Below are positions 10,925-22,312 of a stretch of 64,000 bases of DNA, piece after piece. This DNA is from Oehlia diaphana (lineage: Eukaryota > Glomeromycota > Glomeromycetes > Glomerales > Glomeraceae): contig QZLH01000007.1 in the NCBI GenBank assembly GCA_003833135.1, positions 85,693 to 149,692 on the forward strand, read 5' to 3'. Position 1 is the first letter of the stretch, and each line of letters begins with the position of its first letter. Under the pieces are notes generated by a model. That model saw only the letters and a program-made list of their open reading frames with translations, searched no databases and had not been told where the DNA came from. Position numbers and translations under genes: made by a program.

Positions 10925-13900
10925 ATGGACACTACTTTAATTAAAACAGGTATTTTAAGTTGTAATGCTACTGTGTTTATTCAGCGAATTTTATTTAATA
11001 CTTTTACAGTTAATAAACTTCAGGACGCTTTTGCTACTGTTGGCGTTCAGAACCCGGTAGATTTACCACAGATTATAGTTATTGGTTCACAATCGAGTGG
11101 TAAAAGTTCCGTTTTAGAAAATATTGTTGGTCGTGACTTTTTACCTAGAGGGACAGGAATTGTTACTCGAAGACCTTTGGTATGTCATTTCTTGTTAAAT
11201 TTATTAAGTTTCATTATCATCTTTTAGTATGGTAATTAAAAAGAATTTATATTATTGTAAAGGTTACTTAAATTAATGTTTTACTTTTTTATCAAAAAGG
11301 TCTTACAACTTATTAATCGTCCGGCGAATGAAACGCCAAATAATGATACTCCTCAAACAAATGGTGAAACTCCTAAACCAAATGGTGTAACTAAAGCTAC
11401 TAAGCCTAAAGGTAATTGATCATTATCTTCATTAATATTCCAATTATTAGATTATTGACCCTTTTTTTAGATTCAAAAGAAGGTGATGAGTGGGGTGAAT
11501 TTTTACATATTCCCGGTCAAAAATTTTATGATTTTGATAAAATTCGAGAAGAGATTGTAAAGGACACTGAATTGAAAACTGGAAAAAATGCCGGTTAGTT
11601 GTTTATCGACTCATAATTTAAAAAAGAATAATGTATTTTTTGTAATATTTCTTAGATTAACGCGTTTTATAACATATTATTACTCCCTCCGTATAGGTAT
11701 TTCTTCACAACCCATCAATTTAAGAGTATACTCTCCTAATGTGCTCACATTGACTCTTGTTGACTTGCCCGGTCTTACAAAGGTATAATTTAGACATCTA
11801 AATCCGATTTCTTTTAATTTGAATTAACTTTATAATTATTTTATATACTTTATAAAAAAATTTTAGGTTCCTGTTGGTGATCAACCAAAAGATATCGAAA
11901 AGCAGATTCGTGAAATGATATTGAAGTATATCACCAAACCAAATTCTATCATTCTCGCAGTTACACCAGCAAATACTGATTTAGCAAATTCAGATGGGTT
12001 AAAAATGGCTCGTGAAGTTGATCCTGAAGGTAAATATTGATTAAATGTTATATTACTAAATATTAAATATTTTTTAACATTTAAATTTTTTTAGGATCAC
12101 GGACTATTGGTGTTCTTACAAAAGTTGATCTTATGTAAGGTTTTGAATTTATCTTATTCAAGTTATATATTCGTATATTATTTGACTATAAATTATCTTC
12201 TTGTTTATTATAGGGATCAAGGAACAGATGTTGTAGACATCTTGGCCGGACGTATTATTCCTTTACGACTTGGTAGGATTATTGTACTTTTTACCTTCTC
12301 TTCCTTAGTTTGTTATTACTAAACTATCATAAAATGTTCATTATAATTTCTAATTATCGTAAATACATAGGTTATGTACCTGTTGTAAATCGTGGTCAAA
12401 AGGATATTGAAATTAAAAAAGCCATTGCATCTGCTTTGGAAAATGAACGTAAATACTTCGAAGATCACCCAGCGTATAAGAGCAAAGCACAGTATTGTGG
12501 TACACCATTCCTTGCTCGTAAATTGAATATGGTATATATTATTTTTTTTCAAACTTTGTTAGCTTCTGTTGTTCCACTAATAATCAATTTTGCGTTTGTT
12601 AAATATGTTTTTCCTAATCTTAGATACTTATGCATCATATTCGCACTACACTTCCTGAAATTAAAGCTAAAATTCAAGCGACATTATTGAAATACCAAAA
12701 TGAATTGTTAACGCTTGGTGATCCTATAAGCGATGGTGGCCATAATCATGCAAACCTCGTTCTAAATATAATCACCGAATTTTGTTCAGAATTCCGCACT
12801 ATAATTGATGGCAATTCCAATGAATTATCTTCATTCGAATTGGCAGGTGGTGCGCGTATAAGCTTTGTTTTCCATGAAGTTTATGCAAATGGTGTAAAAT
12901 CAATAGATCCTTTTGATCAAGTGAAAGATGTTGATATTAGGACAATTCTCTATAATTCCTCGGTAATTGAGTTGTATTTAGTATTATATTGTAGTTCAAA
13001 TGTTAATTTTTAATCGAATTGAAAATACCGTTTAGGCAAGATCTAACAGCTTTGTCTTTACTAAATAGGGATCCTCTCCAGCTCTATTCGTCGCTACTAC
13101 TGCATTCGAAGTCATAATTAGGAATCAAATAAAACGTCTCGAAGAACCAAGTTTGAAATGTGTAACTTTAGTTTATGACGAATTGGTCCGCATTTTAGGT
13201 CAACTGTTGCAGAAACCGGTAAATACTAATCTTTTGAGCGTGATGTTTTTTCTCAATTATTAATTCTAAATACTTTATGATTTAGGTGTACAAACGATTC
13301 CCGGGTTTAAAAGAGAAATTTTACTCGGTTGTAATTAATTTTTATAAAAAGTCCATGGTACCAACAAATAAACTTGTTCAGGATCTTGTATCGTAAGTTA
13401 TAAATAGCCATAACCGCAATTTTTTTCATGTATAAATTACTAAATTTATAATTTAATTCATAGTATGGAGGCGAGTTATATAAACACGGGACATCCTGAC
13501 TTTATAAACGGTCATACAGCTATGACGGTTATTAACGAAAAGTTAAATCCTAAACCAATAAATCCTGCTGACAATAAGCGAAATACTTTGAACACTCTTA
13601 TAAATCCATTAGCTGAGCCCGAACCTGCTAACACAGGATTCTTTGGAAGTTTCTTTACTGGTTCAAAAAAGAAAAAGCCAGGTGTTATGGATGCGGTATA
13701 GACCTATTAATTAATTTTATTATTTTATCATATTTTTGATAAAAAAATTTTTTTTTTTTTGTATTAGCCACCGCCAGTTCTTAAAGCTACCGGAAACCTT
13801 TCCGAACGCGAAATTATGGAAACGGAAGTGATTAGTAAGTAACATGAATATTAGAAGAATATTAATACTTTATAATATTAATTTGTTTAAAAATTTTTTA

Positions 13901-14249
13901 ATAATATCTTATTTTAGAATTACTTATTCAATCATATTATAATATCGTGAAGAAAACTCTTGTAGACATGGTACCAAAAGCGGTCATGCTTAATCTTGTT
14001 TATCACGCAAAGGAAGAACTTCAACGTGAATTATTACAAGAATTATACAAAGCAGACGTTTTGGACGAGTTACTTAAGGAAAGTGAATTCACACAACAAA
14101 GACGTAAAGAATGTAAGAAAATGATTGAAGCTTTACAAAAGGCTGATGAGGTAATAATGAGTAATTTTTGAAAATGTTTTTAATGTGGTTTATTAATTAA
14201 CGAATCTAAATGTAATAATAAATGTTTTTAGATTGTATCTGCTGTCTAA
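10925..14249 (+). CDS. VPS1: Dynamin-like GTPase Vps1
   Basis: A large GTPase that assembles into helical collars to cut membranes in Golgi-to-vacuole transport, endocytosis and peroxisome division. About 16 exons encode roughly 690 residues. The 25-base first exon joins so that the protein starts [20 protein letters not shown]. The GTPase motifs are in order: P-loop [18 protein letters not shown], and VNRGQ. The insert of about 30 residues after the P-loop region (rich in N, T and P, ahead of [10 protein letters not shown]) is typical of Vps1. The middle domain ([18 protein letters not shown]) and a GTPase effector domain ([18 protein letters not shown]) follow. There is no PH or proline-rich domain, which separates Vps1 from classical dynamin. 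The last exon is tiny (ATT GTA TCT GCT GTC TAA). The gene is intact. Confidence 0.96.
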
Positions 14250-14630
14250 GTCTATGAGGTACCAAAAGTTTTTAGGTGAATTTATTTTATTAACGGCGGT
14301 GTAGGGAAAAAAAGTAAAGTATTGTAAACGGGTAAAAGGTCTATTTAATATATGGGGGAAACGTTTCTTAATATTTCAGATTATATAAAGTAATTTATGT
14401 GTCATTAGGTAGATTGTTAACTTATTTATAATATTTCTGATTGTTTATAAATATAGATTTTTTTTTATTACAATATTACATGTCTTTCTGTATAAATAAA
14501 ATAAACAAATCGTTTTTTTAACGATATATACAATTCGTGTGATTCATGTAAAATTAGTAAATTACCGTAAAAAAAAAATCTATTTTATTTTATTGAATTA
14601 AATTAATAATAATACTGAATAAATTAAGAA
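14250..14630. other. Convergent 3' spacer
   Basis: About 380 bases between the converging Vps1 and Asterix genes. It should contain both polyadenylation regions. It is AT-rich and no other feature is seen. Confidence 0.5.
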
Positions 14631-15167
14631 TTATGATTTATCTGATTGACTCGTTGGACCAGGTATTCCCATAAACAGGTACAAATAATTAATACCCAAT
14701 CCAGATGTAGCAAACCTGAAAGAGAACATTCGGATTAGATAAGTTGACTTTAATCCGTTTTATAAAAAAAAATTATAAGTTGCATAATTACAAAAGACTA
14801 GTAAAAGCGGTACGCCCGGCATTTGGATCTTGATCGGATGCTCTCTCATTTGTTATAGAAATAATTCCAAAAATGAATGCTGCCCAGGATGACCATTTTA
14901 TCTAATTAAATGAAATAATCAGAATAAAAATCTTACAATATTAGAAAAATTCATAAACTTCTTACCTTAAAAATTAAACCCACGGTGCCTATATTAACGT
15001 TATTTTAAGTTAACAAAAAATATAAATAATTGTATGACTTATATAAACTTACTTAATATTAGTGAAAATGTTCCATAAAGATCAGGATCAATTTCATCAA
15101 TATGTTTTACAGGAGGTGTATATTGAACGATTGCATTGGGACGTTTTGGATCTGAAGTTGTAGACAT
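14631..15167 (-). CDS. PAT complex subunit Asterix (WDR83OS homologue)
   Basis: A small ER membrane protein of about 100 residues. In animals Asterix partners CCDC47 in the PAT complex, an intramembrane chaperone for multi-pass proteins near Sec61. Four exons: the start MSTTSDPKRPNAIVQYTPP is the conserved cytosolic leader, a membrane segment spans GTFSLILSTVGLIFKIKW, and the motif KWSSWAAFIFGIISITNER matches the conserved core (KWCAW...FISFANSR in animals). A final segment reads LFATSGLGINYLYLFMG, ending PGPTSQSDKS before the stop at 14631-14633. It is divergent from RPL12, with 159 bases between start codons, so the two probably share a promoter. Length and topology fit the family. Confidence 0.88.
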
Positions 15168-15223
15168 CTTTATTGTAATAAATAAATAAAAAAAAAAGAA
15201 CGAGTAAAATAGCTTAATTTAAT

Positions 15224-15229
15224 CACGTG
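15224..15229. promoter_or_regulatory. CACGTG palindrome in bidirectional promoter
   Basis: A CACGTG core (TCACGTGA) sits between the divergent Asterix and RPL12 start codons. It is the binding core of bHLH factors such as Cbf1. The function here is inferred from position and from recurrence at other promoters in the window. Confidence 0.4.
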
Positions 15230-15326
15230 AGATCAATAAGGTTACACAAATTCGAATATAAAATTTTTTAAAGAAATTTTTTAGATCTTCCTCTTTTTGG
15301 CCGTTGGTAAGAAGAATACTCAACAA

Positions 15327-16246
15327 ATGGCACCCAAGATCGATCCAAATGAAGTGAAGATTAGTTAAGTATATTAGAATTTGATTAATAAGATGGAAGT
15401 GAATTTAGAAAGATAAACTGATAATATAAAAAAAAAATTCTTAGTTTATCTTCGAGCTACTGGTGGTGAAGTTGGTGCTTCCAGTTCCCTCGCTCCTAAA
15501 ATTGGTCCTCTTGGTTTGGTATATCTTGAATATTTTTTTTAATTGATCATGATCTTTTTGAAGCAATTGATCGATTTTTAATTTCAATAGAATTTAAATT
15601 TATTATATTAATGTCAACTATAATGACAAATGACATCGTTAAAAATTAGATCACTGATAGTTAAATTATTTTCTTTAAAAATAAAGGCTCCCAAGAAGGT
15701 CGGTGAAGATATTGCTAAGGCTACAGCTGATTGGAAGGGTTTACGTGTTACAGTTAAATTGACAATTCAAAATCGTCAAGCTGCTGTTTCCGTAGTACCA
15801 AGCGCTTCATCTTTAATTATCAGAGCTCTTAAAGAACCTCCAAGAGATCGTAAGAAAGAAAAGAATATTAAACATTCTGGAAATATTTCTTTGGATGAAG
15901 TTATTGAAATTGCTCGCCAAATGCATCCCAAGTCTTTTGCTAAATCTCTCAAGGGAACAGTAAAAGAAATTTTGGGCACTTGTAATAGTATTGGGTGCAC
16001 TGTTGATGGGTTAGCATTTATTTTAAGTGAAAATGTTATTGTGTATTATTTTATTATTTTTTTATTAGCTTTAACATAATGTTTGTTTTATACAGTCAAT
16101 CTCCTAAAGATCTTAGCGATTCAGTTGAAAGCGGAGAAACTGAAGGTAAAATTATTATTTAAAAATAAATTATTTAATTAGAAATTTTAAAAATTTCTAA
16201 TTCAATTGAATCAAATTATTTTTTATTTCTAGTTCCTGACGAATAA
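15327..16246 (+). CDS. RPL12: 60S ribosomal protein uL11 (RPL12)
   Basis: A protein of the large-subunit GTPase-associated centre; it binds the L11 stalk region of 25S rRNA. Five exons: 15327-15363, 15445-15518, 15687-16009, 16096-16145 and 16233-16246, giving about 165 residues. The start [20 protein letters not shown] is the standard eukaryotic form. The glycine/proline-rich [20 protein letters not shown] segment and the rRNA-binding C-terminal domain ([20 protein letters not shown] and [13 protein letters not shown]) follow. The ending is acidic (SGETEVPDE). All splice sites keep the frame. Ribosomal proteins are highly expressed, and the nearby CACGTG could contribute. The 168-base second intron was checked for a snoRNA and none is convincing. 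Confidence 0.97.
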
Positions 16247-16542
16247 GCTTAATAAAATTTTATATAATATTTGGTTAATATAAATAAACTTTTTAAATAT
16301 AATAAATGGAAGAATAATAATGTGAATTATATCTTTTTTTTTATGAATTTGTAAAAAATTGTAAAAACAAAATGTATAGATAAATAAATCATTGGTTGGT
16401 TTATTTTTTTTACATGATATAATTTATCACAGAACACTTAGATTTGTAACGTTAGCTATGTAACACAAGAAATTACCAGAAATCCGAGAAATTCGCACTA
16501 AAAATTATCGTAAAATTATTCAATTTTCTTGTTTAATGTTTA

Positions 16543-18219
16543 ATGGATCAAGAAACGGCGCAAGCCTTATTCGATAAAGGCGCGTTCTTGCTTTTCTTGA
16601 ACGCGCCCGAAGGAATGGAGGTTTCCATTAATTTTTTTAGGGTAACAGTTTTTTTTTGCTTATCAAACTTACGAGTATTACCTTACGTTTAAGTTCGGCA
16701 TAGATAACAATTGTTGGAAAATAGGACCAAAGTTTAAAGGAGTGAAGCTTATTCCTCCCGGTCTACATTTTGTATATTATAGGTTTGTTATAGGCAATTA
16801 TGTAAAATTACTCATATTTTAGACGCGTATTGTTAATAATTTCTTTTTATTTAGTACTTCAGATAAGTCTGGTACTTCCGGACTTAAAACAGGATTTTTC
16901 AAATTTTATGATTCAAAGGAAGTGAGTTATTATTATGGTAATTTTTTTTTACAATATTAAATTTATGAATATAAATCTTTAATTCACATCAATTGAATTT
17001 AGATAGTGATCAAATATTGGGATCGTACATTAGAGGATATTAAAAAAGATGAGCCGGCGGATGAACTATTAAAATCGGGTAATTTTTTTTAGAAGTAAAT
17101 TTTTTTTTATAAAAACTAGAATGATTCTAAAAAAATTTTTTTTTTCCTTAAAGATATGCGTCAATTTGATCCATTTTTAGGACCTTATCCCTTATCACCA
17201 CCTACGAATTTTCAAAAATGGGTTCATTTAACGAATTTTATAACTCCTCGCCTTATTTCTATTATATTACCTCGTGAAGGGAAAGTAACTAATGTCTCAT
17301 CATCTACTGTTGATGAAGAAGAGTTACTTAAATTAAATGATTTGAAACATGAAGAAAATGATATGATTTTATTTACAAAATTTGACCTCAAAAAAAGTTG
17401 GAGGCCTGGTGCTACAGGTCAAGAAGTCACAAAATATAGCCAAGATAAAAGTTGGCTTTTATCCGATTTATTTAAAAATGTTTACAATAATGGTATGTAA
17501 GTATATATATGTGTATTTTTTTTTTTTCTTTTGAGAAAGCTTTTTCACAATTTTGAAACGCATATTTTTTTAAAAATTTTTTTAAATTTAGATCATAAGG
17601 AATTATTAGGAGAATTGCAATTAGCTTTTATCTGTTTTTTAATTGCAGAAAACTATGCAGGATTTATGCAATGGAAAAATATAGTTCTATTGATTTGTTC
17701 ATGCCAAGAAGCGATAGAAAAATATGTGGATACAATATTTACTGATTTTCTTGGTACACATATAATATATTTTTAAGATGTATGCGTCGTGATTTATTCA
17801 TTAATTTATTCATTAATTTTTTTATAGATGTATTAAAATACCAACTTGAAGAATGTCCACGAGATTTTTTTCATAACATAGTGACTGAAAATAATTATTT
17901 AACTCATGCATTAAAGGTAATATAAGTAATAAACTGGGATAATCCATATATATATAATATATTTTTTTTAATTTAGAATTTCCGTCGGAATATTTTGGAA
18001 GTATTGTCAACAGATGCAATATCGCAACAAAATTTAGAAAATTTACATGTTTTAAGACGTCGATTTGAAAAATTTAGAGGTTTTCTTAATCAAAGATTTA
18101 ATTGGGAAATTGTTGACGAAGAAACAGCTCGAGAGGAAGAAGAGGAGGAAGGAGAATATGCACCGGTTGTAGTGGAGTTATCTGATACGATAATAGACAC
18201 TACATTTAACAAATCTTAG
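16543..18219 (+). CDS. AAR2: Pre-mRNA splicing factor AAR2 homologue
   Basis: AAR2 is a U5 snRNP assembly factor that holds Prp8 and prevents premature Brr2 binding. The protein starts [20 protein letters not shown] and continues, after a phase-0 intron at 16621, with [20 protein letters not shown], the conserved beta-domain signature of AAR2. The [10 protein letters not shown] motif and the C-terminal helical domain ([20 protein letters not shown] and the LEECPRDFF region) follow. The tail is acidic (about 18120-18160). About seven exons, stop TAG at 18217-18219. The presence of a dedicated splicing factor fits the intron-dense genome. Confidence 0.92.
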
Positions 18220-18384
18220 CGTTCCAAATTTTCGAAATTGTAAAAGAGGAATGTCTTGTAACTATTCATACTTTAAAACTTATTATTATAAATTATGAGA
18301 TCGATAGTGATGATAAGAATAAAAAATCTATTTTTTAATCATATTAGAATATGAAGCTGTAATTGATTGATTTTGATAAAATAA

Positions 18385-18574
18385 GTCAAATAAGTTTCGA
18401 ATATTTTAATCATTTCGGATATATAAATAATTAAACAAATTTTTAAATAAAAATACGATTGATCTAATTTGATAACTTAAATTTAATGTTATGATTTTTT
18501 GTTATGAAATTAATACGTACATATATATATTAGATTACAACCTAATAAAATGTTATTTATAAAAGTCAAATAAT
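18385..18574 (+). repeat. Tandem duplication, copy 1 (~190 bp)
   Basis: The first of two adjacent imperfect direct repeats. Both copies contain the same landmarks in the same order: gtcaaataagtttcgaatat, catttcggatat, gattgatctaattt, then cttaaatttaatgttatgat, and finally attagattacaacctaataa. No coding frame runs through it. Confidence 0.9.
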
Positions 18575-18582
18575 AAAAATAG

Positions 18583-18770
18583 GTCAAATAAGTTTCGAAT
18601 ATTTTGAATAAATCATTTCGGATATGTAAATAATTAAAATAAAAATACAGTCACGATTGATCTAATTTAATAACTTAAATTTAATGTTATGATTTTTTGT
18701 AATGAAATTAATACATATATATATATTAGATTACAACCTAATAAAATGTTATTTATAAAATTCAAATAAT
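18583..18770 (+). repeat. Tandem duplication, copy 2 (~190 bp)
   Basis: The second direct copy begins about 198 bases after the first. It differs by a few substitutions and small indels (for example an extra gaat block and a lost lysine-like A run). It lies between AAR2 and the Vps23 3' end, so it may carry part of either 3' region. Confidence 0.9.
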
Positions 18771-18880
18771 TATCATCCAAGTTTTCTAAACCAAATATCA
18801 GATTAATATTATTGAATAAAATAAAAGATTTATTATTCCGTGAATCTAAAAATTTTTTGAATTCACTAACCTATCGTAAA

Positions 18881-20974
18881 TCATGGCTTATTAATTTTAT
18901 CCAATCCAGCTTGTCTGCGAACCTTTTGAATCAACGCTCTACGCATAAATTGTTCACGTGCAAGAGTTCGAATATTCTTTATAATAATTACATATGAATA
19001 AATATATTCTTAGAAAAAATTACTTTTAGAATATAAAATATAAATTTACCTTCATATATGAATTCAAATCTATTTTCTCACTGCTTAATGCTTTCCCTAA
19101 ATAATAAGTTGCATCTTCTATTGCATTGTCTTCCGCTATTAAATCAAATAATCTATAAAAACAACAAAATTTTATCGATAAATATGACGGTTTTAATTTG
19201 TTCATAAATAATAATATAAAAATATACTTAACTGATTATAAACTATAGTGGTTCCACATAGAATATCATCAACTGACACTTCGGGCATATTCTTAGCTTG
19301 TTCTATTAATTTATCAATTTCTGCAATTTTTCCCCTTAAAATTTCTGTTTTCTCTTTTATTCTAGCATCTTTTTCAATCAATTGTTTCCTTTCCTCAATA
19401 ATACGTTCTTGATCTTGATTCAAATGTTCACCAATTGACATATTCCTATTCAACTCCGGTGACGTTTTTTGGACATATTCCTCACATTTATGTTTTACTT
19501 TATCGTAAACCATTGATTGTAATTTTACCAATTCTGGATTTTGAGTTGTTGGTAAAGGAGCTGGTGATGGAGTAATGATAGGAAGTGGTGGTGTATCAAG
19601 TATACTTGGTACGGAAAGTTGGGATTCATTGGAAATTTGTGGATGTAAAGAAGAACTTCTAGTTGGTAACGGTGACTTCATTTTATTCGTAATAAATTTT
19701 TTTCCCATTTCTTAATTTTAGTAAAAATGAAAAAAAAAACTAACAAAGTGATTAAAGAAATTAAAATTTCCAATACCGTTGTTGCGTAACGTGAAGTTGG
19801 CAGAACGGGAGGAATAGTGGAACTATGACTTCTCGGTCTATTTACATTCATGTTTGAAGAAGGTTGATATGGCGGTGGAGGTGGTAAAGGAGGCGGTGTT
19901 GGAGTATATGCCCGAAGAACAGGTGAATGTTGTTGTTGTATTCCGTTTACAGGTTGCTGTAACAATGGAGGTGGTGGTGGAGGTGCAGGTGGTGATGGTT
20001 GTGATGTAGGTCTAGTATATACAGGTGGGTTTTGTCCAAATATATTTTGCAAAAGCGAACAAAGTGAAACAAGATTGGATTCCTATAAAATTAATATTTT
20101 CATAATCAAATAAAAGAAAAGAAAAAGTATATCAGTAAAATTAAAATATGATAAACTTTGATGAAATACATGCAGTTTAAAACAGACCTCATTATGTGGT
20201 GGCGGATTCCAATGTTCTAGGTAAGGATGAGAACAACGACCGCTAACATCAACATGTTGAGATTTTTTCACTAACATATTAGATGTTGGAACCACGAATG
20301 CAATCGGAGGAACCATAGGATAGTCCGTTGGAATCCAAAAGGCTACGGGAATATTATATGGTGTCGATCTAAACGTGATTGGAATGGTTCCGTAAAGACA
20401 TAATAAAACTTCAACCGTGCCATCGTCGTGGGCTTGAAGAAATTGAGATCACATATCTATTGTGAGAATTATATTAAACGACTTCGGTCCCATATATATC
20501 TCAATTTGATCTTATGATATTCTAATCAAAAGAATAATTACAATTCTTTTGTATATTCTGTTGTAATCCCGAATCCCTTCGAAAAGTAACTTACAATGGA
20601 ATTTATATTCATGGCATAAACTCGTAACTCCTCAAACTTCAAGTTATATAAAAATCAAGTAAACGATTTAATTACTTACCGTAGATATCAGTTTTTGGGA
20701 TCAATGCTTTAAAAACTGCCAGTGTAGCATCAACGTCCCGAAATACTCGATCTTGATGCAAATACTGAAAGTTCAAATCGTTAAAGCAAGAGAAAAAAAA
20801 ACGGAATGACAGTAAACTAAATTATTAAAAGGTGAAAAATACCGGAACATTTGCAAGTGCATTGCGAAGCCAAAGGCGCGTATTGTTCAGATCGGGATTT
20901 GTTGGATTTGGATAAACAGTCATATTATTCAAAACCAAAGCTTCCGGGTGTTCCAAAGTTTGTTGAGACATCAT
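18881..20974 (-). CDS. VPS23: ESCRT-I subunit Vps23/TSG101
   Basis: The ESCRT-I subunit that recognises ubiquitinated cargo for multivesicular bodies. The start at 20974 (MMSQQTLEHPEAL) opens an N-terminal UEV domain without the catalytic cysteine: it includes VEVLLCLYGTIPITFRSTPY, IPVAFWIPTDYP and the PMVPPIAFVVPTSNM block. A proline-rich linker (about 19860-20040, runs of PPPPP) follows, then a coiled coil (EERKQLIEKDARIKEKTEIL). The C-terminal steadiness box (DAIEDATYYLGKALSSEKID-like region and EQFMRRALIQKVRRQAGL) ends at 18881. The start is supported by homology of the first helix. The gene is head-to-head with mL54, 152 bases apart. It is functionally linked to the calpain-7/PalB gene at the left end, because PalB-type signalling uses ESCRT. 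Confidence 0.94.
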
Positions 20975-21126
20975 TGCTCAAAGATGTTAAATACGAAATA
21001 CGTTAATACACGTTTGATACGTTTGATAGCATTAATATATATCATTATAATGACAATATCACATGATAAGTCACACGTATATTATTTCAAATCAGTCGGA
21101 CTGGCGCGTCCGCCAAATTTTTAAAA

Positions 21127-21582
21127 ATGATAAAGTTTCTAAGTAAATTGAGAGTTTCCTGTTTTTATAAAGCAAATAATAAAAAGTTTTGTCCCTTTTT
21201 ACTTTCTTACACATCCAATTATTCTACAGGTAATTTTTTTCTTTTTGTTATTTTTTAAACTCGATAGTTTTTTTGGTAAAAATCTTACATTACTGACTAG
21301 TTTTTATATTAAAAAGTATCAAATTTGAAATCTCAACAGCAAATTCAACGGACTCCATCTTCAGTACCTGCAGGAACAATTCTCAAAGGATTAAATTTTT
21401 ATAAAGATGGTGCGGACCCTATAGCCTTACCCGATGACGAGTACCCTAATTGGTTATGGGAAATACTAGATAAAGAAAAAGATGAACAACTTCGTAGTAA
21501 TGAGCATTCAAGATATCATCATAAAGAAAAAAGGAAACAATTAATCAAAAATAATAATTTTGATAGAAACAAAAGGAAATAA
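21127..21582 (+). CDS. Mitochondrial large-subunit ribosomal protein mL54
   Basis: A 122-residue homologue of mL54 (yeast MRPL37). Exon 1 (21127-21229) gives a basic, Arg/Lys- and Ser-rich presequence (MIKFLSKLRVSCFYKANNKK). A phase-1 intron joins to exon 2 at 21317. The diagnostic core is SSVPAGTILKGLNFYKDGAD, then PDDEYPNWLWEIL, which is typical of the family. The end is strongly basic (KEKRKQLIKN). It shares a 152-base spacer with Vps23 on the other strand. A long poly(A) tract begins only 79 bases after the stop, which is unusual for chromosomal DNA. Confidence 0.9.
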
Positions 21583-21660
21583 TTGTTTTTGAATGTCATA
21601 TTTTCTTTTAATGCTATTAATAATCTATTTTTGTCATGCTGAAATTATTTACATTTATGA

Positions 21661-21728
<68 letters not shown>

Positions 21729-22312
21729 AAAATTCTATGAAAGTTATTAGACCTTCAAAGTACACAGTGATAAAATGTTCCTTGTAAATGATCTTTTTTT
21801 TTCTTTAGAAAGACTAAAATATTTAAATCATTAGAAAATTCATTCAAAAAAAACAAAATTTTTGTCCATGGCTGTTATATGCCATATATGCCATAAACTT
21901 TTTTCGTCATTAACTTTTTTTTGTTGTTCAATACTATACAAAATTGGATGTAAATGCTACGAGGGATTTTTAACTTTACAAATATCCAAGCTCAAATTTT
22001 TTGTCCAAACAAAAAAAAATCCTTAAAATAAATTCCTCAAATATGTACATCCTGAATGATTAATTTTTTTTTTTTAGTTATTCACAATGTTTCCAAAAAA
22101 ATTTTTTTTTTCTTTTTTTTTTTTTTACTAAGTCCCATCAAATAGTTCCCATCAAATAGTTCGAATTAAAAAAAAAATTCGAATAATCTTAAAAAGAAAT
22201 AAAGAAGACCAGGAATAAATGTTCGTAATTTAATATATAAATCCTGTCCTCATTAAATTCCCATTTTATAAACTATACACGTACAAATTGTTTATTGATT
22301 CAACGATTCACT
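21583..22312. other. 3' spacer with homopolymer tracts
   Basis: The spacer between mL54 and the ataxin-2 3' end. It is dominated by A and T tracts, including the 54-A run, and has no gene-like frame. The lysine-only open frame across the A run is an artefact. Confidence 0.5.
21662..21732 (+). repeat. Long poly(A) tract
   Basis: A 54-base uninterrupted A run (21662-21715), one G, then about 16 more A. It is by far the longest homopolymer in the window. It may be a retroposition scar or simple slippage, and its length may be an assembly estimate. Confidence 0.9.

Noticed and set aside
15519..15686. Possible C/D snoRNA in the RPL12 intron
   Set aside because: A CTGA is present but no convincing RTGATGA box or terminal stem.
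21593..21787. Open frame with a long lysine run
   Set aside because: Produced by the poly(A) tract; no start context or family.
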